Source: Corynebacterium urinipleomorphum
GTDB lineage: Bacteria; Actinomycetota; Actinomycetes; Mycobacteriales; Mycobacteriaceae
Reading direction: 5' to 3'
DNA length: 34,587 nt
NCBI RefSeq assembly: GCF_900155535.1
Contig: NZ_LT706965.1
Coordinates: forward strand, 652,633 to 687,219
Under the pieces are notes generated by a model. That model had not been told where the DNA came from, did not search any database, and saw only the letters and a program-made list of their open reading frames with translations. The position numbers and the translations under genes were made by a program. Every line of letters starts with the position of its first letter. The first letter of the stretch is position 1. Positions 8,176-15,198 of this stretch are shown piece after piece.

Positions 8176-8777
8176 CGGTTGTCCCCTCCATTTTGTTCCC
8201 GAGCGGCGTCACGCTCGACCTCGTACAGCACCGCGTGGAGAGCAGCAGCCACCGCCAATTCGCGGATCTGCTGCCGCTCCCCGACCAGCACTCGCACGGG
8301 TTCCCGAGCCCCCGGGACAAGTGCGAACTGTGACAGCTCCGGGGCTACCGCGATATCGGCGAGGATCTCCGCGGCCGGGTGGGACACAGTGCGCGACGGG
8401 CCAGCCACCGCAATGTGCACTTCACCCACCGGGTGTCCGTCCTGCGGGTCGGGTCCAGCAACACCGGTCAGTGCCACCCCCCACGTGGCACCGCAAACGG
8501 ACTGCGCGCCGCGGGCCATATGGCGCGCAGTCACGGAGGAGACCGGGCCGTGCCGGTCAAGAACCGCTGCAGGAACACCGGCCAAAGAGCCCTTCAGATC
8601 AGTCGCGTACGTGACTAACCCGCCGCGCAGGACTTTGGATGCGCCGGGCACAGTCGCCGCAGTGGCGCTGGCCAACCCCGCCGTCAGGGATTCACAGAAC
8701 GCGAGGGTCTCGCCGCGCTCGGTGAGGGTGCGGACGAGGGAGGGGGCAGAGGAGACGTCGATAAGCGGGCCCGTCAT
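8172..8777 (-). CDS. cinA: CinA C-terminal-domain protein, probable NMN amidohydrolase (PncC)
   Basis: Stand-alone CinA C-terminal domain, 201 aa, predicted to deamidate nicotinamide mononucleotide to NaMN. Family motifs: LAFCESLTAGLASATAATV with the catalytic Ser of ESLTAG, then GGLVTYATDLK, then GVALTGVAGPDPQDGHPVGEV. The N-terminal MoaB-like domain of full CinA is absent, which is common in actinobacteria. It overlaps pgsA upstream by 4 nt (ATGA) and clgR downstream by 4 nt (TTGA), so the three are translationally coupled. Confidence 0.88.
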   Translation of the reverse strand: MTGPLIDVSSAPSLVRTLTERGETLAFCESLTAGLASATAATVPGASKVLRGGLVTYATDLKGSLAGVPAAVLDRHGPVSSVTARHMARGAQSVCGATWGVALTGVAGPDPQDGHPVGEVHIAVAGPSRTVSHPAAEILADIAVAPELSQFALVPGAREPVRVLVGERQQIRELAVAAALHAVLYEVERDAAREQNGGDNR

Positions 8778-9331
8778 GCAGTTGCCTTGTTCGCTTTAGC
8801 GCCGTCGACGAGGTACTGCACGCCGGTGACCACGGTGACCACGACCGCGATGAGCATGACCACGAGCGTCGGGATGTCCATCCAGGCGGGCAGCGGGCAT
8901 AAGTACATGGCAACACCCACGGTCTGCAGGACGGTCTTGAGCTTGCCGCCCTTGGAGGCCGGAACGACCTTGCCTCCGCGCAGGAGAACCATGCGCCACA
9001 AGGTGATGCCCAGCTCGCGCACGATGATGACCACCGTGATCCACACCGGCAGCGGGCCCGCAATGTTGAGCGTGACCAGCGCAGTGATCATGAGCGCCTT
9101 ATCCGCGATGGGGTCCGCGATTTTGCCAAAGTCCGTGACAAGGCCGCGGGACCGGGCGATGTCGCCGTCCAGCTTGTCCGTAATCATGAGCGCGACGAAG
9201 ACGCCGAACGCCCACCACCACCGCTCCGACAGAACGAGCCACGCGAAGACAGGGATGAACAGGATGCGCAACGAGGTCAGAATGTTGGGCAGATTCCAAT
9301 TCGACGGCTTTTGCTGGGTCGGAGCGTTCAC
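8774..9331 (-). CDS. pgsA: CDP-alcohol phosphatidyltransferase, PgsA-type
   Basis: Integral membrane enzyme, probably phosphatidylglycerophosphate synthase (CDP-diacylglycerol + glycerol-3-phosphate). 185 aa with about five to six hydrophobic helices. The signature D-x2-D-G-x2-A-R-x8-G-x3-D-x3-D is complete: DKLDGDIAR (about residues 52-60), then G, D and D in TDFGKIADPIAD. GTG 9331 has a TAGGGT hexamer 7 nt upstream, so the mRNA is probably leaderless. First gene of the pgsA-cinA-clgR cluster. Exact substrate is inferred; this enzyme type is often called PgsA2 in corynebacteria. Confidence 0.88.
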   Translation of the reverse strand: MNAPTQQKPSNWNLPNILTSLRILFIPVFAWLVLSERWWWAFGVFVALMITDKLDGDIARSRGLVTDFGKIADPIADKALMITALVTLNIAGPLPVWITVVIIVRELGITLWRMVLLRGGKVVPASKGGKLKTVLQTVGVAMYLCPLPAWMDIPTLVVMLIAVVVTVVTGVQYLVDGAKANKATA

Positions 9332-9338
9332 GCCCTCA

Positions 9339-9344
9339 ACCCTA
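9339..9344 (-). promoter_or_regulatory. Putative -10 of leaderless pgsA promoter
   Basis: TAGGGT, 7 nt before GTG 9331. It lies in a 45-bp divergent intergenic region that also holds the -10 of the YciI-like gene. Confidence 0.4.
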
Positions 9345-9362
9345 CATACTCGCGCCAGGCGC

Positions 9363-9368
9363 TAAACT
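9363..9368 (+). promoter_or_regulatory. Putative -10 of leaderless YciI-family promoter
   Basis: TAAACT, 8 nt before ATG 9377; no Shine-Dalgarno is present between them. Confidence 0.4.
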
Positions 9369-9376
9369 TCGCGCCC

Positions 9377-9661
9377 ATGACCTATTTCATTGTCACTTAC
9401 ACATACGGCGAGAAATCTCTCATCCAGGACACGCGCCCCGCGCACCGCGACTTCATCACAGGCCTCAAGGACAACGGCGATGTGATCGCGGCGGGCCCCT
9501 TCGCGGGCGACGAACAGTCCGTGATCATTGTCCGCCTGCCGGAGAACGCGACACAGGCCGACGCCCAAGCATTGCTTGCCGACGACCCCTACCTCGCCGC
9601 CGGCGCCCTCGCCGACCGGGATTTCCGCGAGTGGAACCCGGTCATCAACGTCTGGGACTAA
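9377..9661 (+). CDS. YciI family protein
   Basis: Small cytoplasmic protein of 94 aa with the dimeric ferredoxin-like YciI fold. Family features: MTYFIVTYTYGEKSL, then RPAHRDFITGLKDNGDVIAAGPFAGDEQ, then DPYLAAGALADRDFREWNPV. The conserved His (RPAHRDF, about residue 23) and the Asp in ADDPYL are the likely active-site pair of the superfamily. The substrate is unknown. I chose ATG 9377 because the sequence upstream lacks family similarity and a -10 hexamer sits 8 nt before it. Its stop codon abuts the terC stop codon (0 bp, convergent). Confidence 0.83.
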   Translation: MTYFIVTYTYGEKSLIQDTRPAHRDFITGLKDNGDVIAAGPFAGDEQSVIIVRLPENATQADAQALLADDPYLAAGALADRDFREWNPVINVWD

Positions 9662-10837
9662 CTAGTCCTTGCGTCCGCCGCGGGCGACGTCGAGGTGATC
9701 CGTCTCCCGCGAGCCTGTGGCGGTGTGGTCGCCCTTGCCGGACGTGGCCGGGTCGTCGATCCACTCGATGTGGTGGCCGTGGTTGTCCACCTTGCGGCGG
9801 TTGCCATGGTCGTCGTAGTCGATGTGGTAGCTCTGCTCTTCGCGGGTAGAGCGGCCCGCCTTCACGTCGGCGCGCTCCTTGATGATCGAGGCGACTGCGG
9901 TGACAGCCAAGACTCCGACGATTACAAGCAGGGACGTCACAGTTCCGATCTCGGGCACATTCAGACCCTCGCCTCCGTTGATGAACGGCAGGTTGTTCTC
10001 GTGCAGGGCGTGCAGAAGCAGCTTCACACCGATGAAGCCCAGCACCACGGCCAAGCCGTACGGCAGGTAGACCAGCTTGTCCAGCAGGCCGTTCAGAAGG
10101 AAGTACAGCTGGCGCAGGCCCAGCAGTGCGAATGCGTTGGCAGTGAAGACCAGGAACGCTTCCTGGGTGATGCCGTAAATGGCCGGGATGGAGTCGAAGG
10201 CGAACATCACGTCGATGAAGCCGATGGACAAAAGCGCGACGAACAACGGGGTGACGGCCTTCTTGCCCGCCTCGGTGGCGGAGATCAACCGGTCACCGTG
10301 ATACGACTTGGTCACCGGAATGACCTTGCGCAGGGTCTTCACCACGAACATGTCGTTCGGGTCAGGATCCTCCTGGTCAGTAGCCTCGTCGTACACCAGC
10401 TTAATAGCGGTGTAGAGCAGGAACGCGGCGAAGATGTAGAACACATCCGACCACGCCTCGATGATCACCGCACCGAGCAGGATGAACAGCAGACGGCACA
10501 CCAGCGCGATGACAATTCCGATGAGCAGCACCTTCTGCTGATACGCGCGCGGGATCTTGAAGGAGCTCATGATCAGCGCGAACACGAACAGGTTGTCCAC
10601 GCTGAGCGAGAGCTCCGTGATGTAGCCGGTGAAGAACTGCACACCGTGTTCAGCGTCCCACAGCCACCACACGATGCCGCCGAAGACGCACGCCATGGCC
10701 ATGTAGAACAGAGCCCAGCCACCTGATTCTTTCATGGTCGGCTCGTGCGGGGTACGCACGTGTGAGACGAAGTCGAAAATGAAAAAGCCGAGGATGACCA
10801 CCGAAGTGATCAACCAAATCGATACAGGCACGTGCAT
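9662..10837 (-). CDS. TerC/Alx-family integral membrane protein, probable Mn(II) exporter
   Basis: Polytopic membrane protein, 391 aa from ATG 10837. TerC/Alx proteins are linked to manganese efflux; the riboswitch in front supports that role here. About nine hydrophobic segments carry the two conserved acidic motifs ELSLSVDNLFVFALI and FIDVMFAFDSIPAIYG. An unusual hydrophilic tail of about 65 residues follows the last helix, rich in His, Asp and Arg (YHIDYDDHGNRRK, DNHGHHIEW), possibly metal-binding. I chose ATG 10837 rather than an in-frame start at 10885, because the upstream codons are the terminator hairpin of the riboswitch. The SD (GGAGG) lies in that hairpin. Confidence 0.88.
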   Translation of the reverse strand: MHVPVSIWLITSVVILGFFIFDFVSHVRTPHEPTMKESGGWALFYMAMACVFGGIVWWLWDAEHGVQFFTGYITELSLSVDNLFVFALIMSSFKIPRAYQQKVLLIGIVIALVCRLLFILLGAVIIEAWSDVFYIFAAFLLYTAIKLVYDEATDQEDPDPNDMFVVKTLRKVIPVTKSYHGDRLISATEAGKKAVTPLFVALLSIGFIDVMFAFDSIPAIYGITQEAFLVFTANAFALLGLRQLYFLLNGLLDKLVYLPYGLAVVLGFIGVKLLLHALHENNLPFINGGEGLNVPEIGTVTSLLVIVGVLAVTAVASIIKERADVKAGRSTREEQSYHIDYDDHGNRRKVDNHGHHIEWIDDPATSGKGDHTATGSRETDHLDVARGGRKD

Positions 10838-10839
10838 GT

Positions 10840-10878
10840 AAAAGACCTCCGGTTGAGATGACAGGTAACCGGAGGTCT
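10840..10878 (-). terminator. Riboswitch expression platform: terminator hairpin overlapping the terC SD
   Basis: Perfect 12-bp stem, AGACCTCCGGTT (reverse strand 10878-10867) with AACCGGAGGTCT (10854-10843), 12-nt loop, followed directly by TTTT. The 3' arm contains GGAGG, 8 nt from ATG 10837, so the hairpin can both end transcription and hide the ribosome binding site. Confidence 0.85.
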
Positions 10879-10982
10879 CCCCCACCTGCCACCGCGGCGG
10901 GCCGCCTGGACCGGGAACCGAATGCGGTTAGCCGTGTTGACGATCCGAGGCACTTTCGGGGTACTCCCCTCCAACGAAGAGC
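10840..10982 (-). promoter_or_regulatory. yybP-ykoY manganese riboswitch before terC
   Basis: Reverse-strand leader with yybP-ykoY hallmarks: 5' GGAGGGGAGTA (about 10972-10962), an internal CGTCAACACGGC segment, and 3' GAGACCTCCGG. P1 would pair GUUGGAGG with CCUCCGGU (5 Watson-Crick plus 3 G-U pairs). The 3' strand of P1 is also the 5' arm of the terminator hairpin, so the two are mutually exclusive. Mn(II)-stabilised aptamer should therefore prevent termination and turn terC on. A -10-like TAGGGT (10989-10984) places transcription start near 10978. Confidence 0.82.
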
Positions 10983-10983
10983 A

Positions 10984-10989
10984 ACCCTA
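10984..10989 (-). promoter_or_regulatory. Putative -10 of terC promoter
   Basis: TAGGGT on the reverse strand, about 6 nt before the expected start of the riboswitch P1 stem. No clear -35. Confidence 0.35.
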
Positions 10990-11035
10990 CTTGATCGCGC
11001 TAGCGACCACACATCTCGCCTCGCGGCACCGGCGT

Positions 11036-11219
11036 TTAAACGGCGAAAGGGTCGTCGTCGGCATCGAGGTTAAGCCGAAGCTCAATCGAATCAGCGATGT
11101 CAGCGACGAGCTTTTCGCCGTAACGGTCCGCGATGAACGCTGCGGGGGCCGGCCACATCGAGCAGCTCAACATTGTCGAAAAGAACAACAGAGAACCGGA
11201 ACCTGGGAGTACTGCCCAT
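11036..11219 (-). pseudogene. Remnant of a DJ-1/PfpI-like gene (internal deletion plus frame change)
   Basis: The reverse strand starts with ATG 11219, 3 nt after the ftsK stop, and reads RFSVVLFDNVELLDVAGP, which looks like the first strand and helix of DJ-1/PfpI (ThiJ) proteins. That frame stops soon after. The next frame continues with AAFIADRYGEKLVADIADSI and ends DDDPFAV, which resembles the C-terminus of the same family. Only about 60 codons remain of a usual 190-230, so about two thirds of the gene, including the catalytic Cys region, is gone. Joining the two frames needs a 1-nt change at a C5 run (near 11145). An intact novel small protein is less likely. Confidence 0.5.
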
Positions 11220-11222
11220 CGG

Positions 11223-14200
11223 TTAGAACGCGCCGCCGGTCGGGTTGTAGGTTGCCTTGACGGTCTGAGTGCCGCTATCTGCCGGAGCGGACTCGTCGCC
11301 GGTCGACGATTCGTCGTCAAGCGATTGCTCCTCGAGGACTTCCTTGGGTGCTTCGGCCGGATCGGCGCCCTTGATCATCCACTGGATAGTCTCCAGCTCC
11401 TCGGGCTTGACCAGCACCTCACGCGCCTTTGAGCCTTCGGACGGGCCGACGACGCCGCGGGATTCCATGAGGTCCATCAGGCGGCCAGCTTTAGCGAAGC
11501 CGATGCGGAGCTTGCGCTGCAGCATCGACGTGGAGCCGAGCTGGGAGGTGACAACGAGCTCGACGGCCTCGAGGAGGTCGTCCATGTCCTTGCCGATCTC
11601 CTCGTCGATCTCCTTCTTCTCCGGAGCCTTCTCCTCGGTGACACCCTCGGTGTAGTGTGGCTCGCCCTGCGCCTTGACCGCTTCGACGACAGCCTGGATC
11701 TCCTCGTCGGAGACGAAGGCGCCCTGAAGGCGCTGCGGCTTGCCGGCGCCCTGCGGGATGAACAGCGCGTCACCCATGCCGATGAGCTTCTCGGCGCCGC
11801 CTTGGTCGAGGATGACGCGGGAGTCAGTCAGTGAGGACGTCGCGAACGCGAGGCGCGACGGCACGTTCGTCTTGATCAAGCCGGTGACCACGTCCACGGA
11901 CGGACGTTGCGTCGCCAGGACGAGGTGGATGCCCGCCGCGCGCGCCTTTTGGGTGATGCGGACAATAGAGTCCTCGATCTCTTTCGGGGCCGTCATCATC
12001 AGGTCGGCGAGCTCGTCGACGACGCAGACGATGAGCGGGTACGGCCGCATCTCGCGCTCCGACCCGGGAGGCGCGGTGTACTCGCCGTTGCGGACTTTCT
12101 TGTTGAAGTCCTTGATGTGGCGCACGCGCGCGGACTTCATGTCCATGTAGCGCTGCTCCATCTCCTCCACGAGCCACTGCAACGCAGCCGCTGCCTTCTT
12201 CGGCTGGGTGATGATCGGAGTGATCAGGTGCGGGATGCCCTCGTACGGCGTGAGCTCCACCATCTTCGGATCCACGAGGATCAGGCGGACCTCTTCTGGA
12301 GTCGCGCGTGTCAGCAGTGACACCAACATGGAGTTCACGAACGCGGACTTACCCGATCCGGTCGAACCCGCCACGAGCAGGTGCGGCATCTTCTGCACGG
12401 ATGCGGAGACGAAATCGCCCTCGATGTTCTTCCCCAGGCCGATGAGCATCGGATCCTGCTCCGCGCGCACCTTCGGCGCGTCGAGCACATCGCGCAGACG
12501 GACCATCTCACGGTCCGCGTTAGGCACCTCGATGCCCACGGCGGACTTTCCGGGAATCGGGGTGAGCAGACGCACGTTGTCGGTGGCTACGGCGTACGCG
12601 AGGTTGGACTGCAGATTTGTGATCTTGGAGACCTTCACGCCCGGACCGAGCTCGACCTCGTACCGCGTCACTGTCGGGCCGCGGGAGAACCCGGTGACCG
12701 CGGCGTCGACCTTGAACTCCTCGAAGACATCAGTGATCGCCTCGATCATCCGATCATTGGCTTCGGTGCGCGTCTTCGGGGCATTGCCCGGGATAAGCAG
12801 GCTTGTCGACGGCAGGTTGTAGTCCGTCGCCGTCTCCGGCTCCCGTGCGGCCGGAGGCGCGGTATCGGTTGTCGCCTGCTGCGCTTTGTCCTTCTCGGAA
12901 TTCGGTGTGGACGCAGGGATTGCGGACGCGTCGATACCCGAGCGGGCGATGATCTGCTTGCGCATTTCCTCGCGCGCCTGACTCACAGCATCCGCGGGCT
13001 CTTCGGCCGCTTCTGTGGTGCTGCCCTGCTCTGTGTTTTCAGCCGCTGCGCGGGTAACAGGTATCGGAGCTGTGTCAGACGGCTTCGGTGCAGCTGCCTT
13101 CGCAGGGCGTTTGCGGACCTTGCGCTCTGCCTGAGCGGGAGCCGCAGGCATCTCCTCGGTGAACTGAGGTTCCCCGAGTTGTTCCTCGACGGCACCCTCC
13201 TGGTTGCCGGAACGGGAGAGCGTGCGGGTCTCGTTCGCAGCAGCAGGAGGACGCGGACGGGACCGGCGGGGAGCAGGTGCAGGTGCGGGTGCGGGATCCG
13301 CTGGAGCGTCGAAAATCGTCGGATCTTCCGCTTGCTCGTCGACCGGGTAATTGTCCATCGGCGAGCGTGGACGTGCGGCCGGGCGGGAATGGACTCGCCC
13401 CTGGACGCGCTCGCGCGGACGGCGCTCACGGCCCTCAGCGATATCGTCGAGGTCGCTTTCGACGTGACCGTACATGTCGTCGTCTTCATCATCGCCTTCA
13501 ACCGGGTCCGGCGTTTGGGCGTTGGACGCAATGCCGCGGATCAGGTTTCGGATGTAGTCGAAAGACTCGCGGACCGTGATTCCGGTGGCGAGCAAAGCAG
13601 CGTACAGGATCACCAATCCCAGCAGCGGGACAGCGACGTACGGCGTGAAACCTGCGCTCAGAGGTCCGCCGACGACAGCGCCGATAGCACCGCCAGCAAC
13701 CTTTCTTTCCGCCCAGCTGCCGGGCGTGCCCGCAAAAATGTGGATCAATCCGAGCATGCACACCGCAATGATCGTCATCCCGGCACCGCTGTGCGCACGT
13801 TCGGAGGAGCTTCCACCAATACCGAGCATGATCGCAATGGCAATTCCAACGAGCACCACCGGCAGAACCAGAGCACCCGCTCCGATGACCCAGTGGACAC
13901 CGCTGGCGATAGCCGCACCCACTGGCCCTGCGATATCGAGCCACACGGAGGCACCCAGCACAGCAGCGAGACCGATGAGAAGCAGTCCAACTGCATCGGC
14001 TCGACGACCGCGGTCGGTCATCTTTTCGTCGTCATCGAAGTCGCCTCCGATGACACTGTCATCTACGTCATTCGTGGTATCCGGTTCGATTTCGGCCTGC
14101 TCCGGTGCCGCGGGCCGGTTCCTTCGGCGGCGAGGAGTAGCCTCCGCAGCGTCGTCGAGAAGATTATCGCTCGACCGCTTGTGCGAGCTGCTTTTCCTGC

Positions 14201-14420
14201 CGACAGACGAGAAGGCTTCCGTCACTTCTCGCGCGGCATTCCCCATGCCACGACCAACCGCGCCGACTGCAGAGCCGACCCGCTCATCGGCGGTGTCCGC
14301 CGCGACGGTCGTGCCCGATGCGGACGAGCGCGAATACCCGCTTGCCGTGCGGGAATCGCGGCTCTTCGGACCGGTCTTCGGTCGGCCATTTTGGCGGCGC
14401 TGGGTACTCGTGACAGACAT
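11223..14420 (-). CDS. ftsK: FtsK/SpoIIIE DNA translocase
   Basis: Septum-anchored dsDNA pump that clears and aligns chromosome termini at division. 1065 aa from ATG 14420. A basic Ser/Arg-rich N-terminus of about 150 residues precedes four to five membrane helices (about residues 145-290). Then comes a long disordered linker (to about 540) with Pro-Ala repeats and acidic patches. The motor has Walker A in [14 protein letters not shown] (about residue 683) and Walker B in [11 protein letters not shown]. The gamma winged-helix domain ([20 protein letters not shown]) is near the end. I chose ATG 14420 because TACAGT lies 7 nt upstream; ATG/GTG 14447 would include promoter sequence. Confidence 0.95.
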   Translation of the reverse strand: MSVTSTQRRQNGRPKTGPKSRDSRTASGYSRSSASGTTVAADTADERVGSAVGAVGRGMGNAAREVTEAFSSVGRKSSSHKRSSDNLLDDAAEATPRRRRNRPAAPEQAEIEPDTTNDVDDSVIGGDFDDDEKMTDRGRRADAVGLLLIGLAAVLGASVWLDIAGPVGAAIASGVHWVIGAGALVLPVVLVGIAIAIMLGIGGSSSERAHSGAGMTIIAVCMLGLIHIFAGTPGSWAERKVAGGAIGAVVGGPLSAGFTPYVAVPLLGLVILYAALLATGITVRESFDYIRNLIRGIASNAQTPDPVEGDDEDDDMYGHVESDLDDIAEGRERRPRERVQGRVHSRPAARPRSPMDNYPVDEQAEDPTIFDAPADPAPAPAPAPRRSRPRPPAAANETRTLSRSGNQEGAVEEQLGEPQFTEEMPAAPAQAERKVRKRPAKAAAPKPSDTAPIPVTRAAAENTEQGSTTEAAEEPADAVSQAREEMRKQIIARSGIDASAIPASTPNSEKDKAQQATTDTAPPAAREPETATDYNLPSTSLLIPGNAPKTRTEANDRMIEAITDVFEEFKVDAAVTGFSRGPTVTRYEVELGPGVKVSKITNLQSNLAYAVATDNVRLLTPIPGKSAVGIEVPNADREMVRLRDVLDAPKVRAEQDPMLIGLGKNIEGDFVSASVQKMPHLLVAGSTGSGKSAFVNSMLVSLLTRATPEEVRLILVDPKMVELTPYEGIPHLITPIITQPKKAAAALQWLVEEMEQRYMDMKSARVRHIKDFNKKVRNGEYTAPPGSEREMRPYPLIVCVVDELADLMMTAPKEIEDSIVRITQKARAAGIHLVLATQRPSVDVVTGLIKTNVPSRLAFATSSLTDSRVILDQGGAEKLIGMGDALFIPQGAGKPQRLQGAFVSDEEIQAVVEAVKAQGEPHYTEGVTEEKAPEKKEIDEEIGKDMDDLLEAVELVVTSQLGSTSMLQRKLRIGFAKAGRLMDLMESRGVVGPSEGSKAREVLVKPEELETIQWMIKGADPAEAPKEVLEEQSLDDESSTGDESAPADSGTQTVKATYNPTGGAF

Positions 14421-14427
14421 GGCCACA

Positions 14428-14457
14428 ACTGTAATGCCCAGTTGCACCTTAAGTCAC
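14428..14457 (-). promoter_or_regulatory. Putative leaderless ftsK promoter
   Basis: -35 GTGACT (14457-14452), 18-nt spacer, -10 TACAGT (14433-14428), then 7 nt to ATG 14420. Confidence 0.5.
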
Positions 14458-14492
14458 ATGCGCCACACCAGCGCCACTAAATTCAAATGTGT

Positions 14493-15119
14493 CTAGAGTC
14501 GACGCTTGACTTTGTTGGTATCGGCCCGATCCCCGTCGATCTCCACCTCGACGGCATCGCGCCCCGTCACCCACAGCAAAAGCTCGCCCGGATCGCCACT
14601 GACCCGGACCACACGGTCGCCTTGATCCGCCACACCCCGTTTGCCCCCGAGAGTCAGCGGCGGGTGGTTCGGAGGGGTGAGAACTACCGGCACATCTACC
14701 TTGCCCAGTGAGAGATGGCCCATCAGTTTCGCGGCCTTGAGCAGATCACCTTCCACCGCACGGGAGAATTCCCGGGGAACTACCTCTCCCCCACCGCGGC
14801 GAACATCTTCATGGTGAATGAAGTGCTCCGACGTATTCATCGCCTTGTCCACCGGTTTAAGGAAGACAGGCGGGCCAGCGGCCCATTCATCAACCACATC
14901 GCTGTACTGGCGCTGCTTCACCTTTGCTTGCGCCTCGTCTGTCAGAGATTTCAATGCTGGGAGGAAGTAACCGCCGGCAAGATAGGGTTTGCGCTCGCGG
15001 AGGTACAAATGCGCGGCCAAGTCAGCCGTAGTCCACCCCTCGCACAGCGTGGGCGCATCCGGCCCTACTTTGAGCAACAAGTGGGCTAGCTTATCGCGCT
15101 CTTTCTGCTCAAACGACAT
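14493..15119 (-). CDS. TIGR03085 family metal-binding protein
   Basis: 208 aa, DinB-like/mycothiol-dependent maleylpyruvate isomerase N-terminal superfamily, function unknown. The N-terminus MSFEQKERDKLAHLLLKVGPDAPTLCEGWTTADLAAHLYLRER holds the conserved C-E-G-W and one histidine of the metal site; NTSEHFIHHEDVRRGGG supplies further histidines. The C-terminal part (VRVSGDPGELLLWVTGRDAVEVEIDGD) resembles the family's small C-terminal domain. The gene lies between ftsK and rnj, its usual corynebacterial place. Start ATG 15119 has a TAGGCT hexamer 7 nt upstream, itself inside a palindrome. Confidence 0.85.
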   Translation of the reverse strand: MSFEQKERDKLAHLLLKVGPDAPTLCEGWTTADLAAHLYLRERKPYLAGGYFLPALKSLTDEAQAKVKQRQYSDVVDEWAAGPPVFLKPVDKAMNTSEHFIHHEDVRRGGGEVVPREFSRAVEGDLLKAAKLMGHLSLGKVDVPVVLTPPNHPPLTLGGKRGVADQGDRVVRVSGDPGELLLWVTGRDAVEVEIDGDRADTNKVKRRL

Positions 15120-15148
15120 AGGCCCCAGCCTAGCGTGGCTGGGGCCTA
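15119..15148. promoter_or_regulatory. Perfect palindrome spanning the -10 of the TIGR03085 gene and downstream of rnj
   Basis: TAGGCCCCAGCC (15119-15130) and GGCTGGGGCCTA (15137-15148) form a perfect 12-bp stem with a 6-nt loop. On the reverse strand TAGGCT (15132-15127) lies in the hairpin and 7 nt before ATG 15119. There is no U-tract, so it could be an rnj-operon terminator of the U-less type, an operator, or both. Confidence 0.55.
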
Positions 15149-15198
15149 GCGTCCGGTGACACCGTCAGGCGCTAAGGAACGTCGGTGTCTGAAGTTTC

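Noticed and set aside
9654..9667. Small inverted repeat GGACT-AACT-AGTCC between the YciI and terC stop codons as a bidirectional terminator
   Set aside because: Only 5 bp of stem and no U-tract on either side.
12381..14480. A 699-codon open frame on the plus strand opposite ftsK
   Set aside because: Arg/Cys/His-rich composition without family motifs; it is the GC-driven antisense shadow of ftsK, which has complete motifs.
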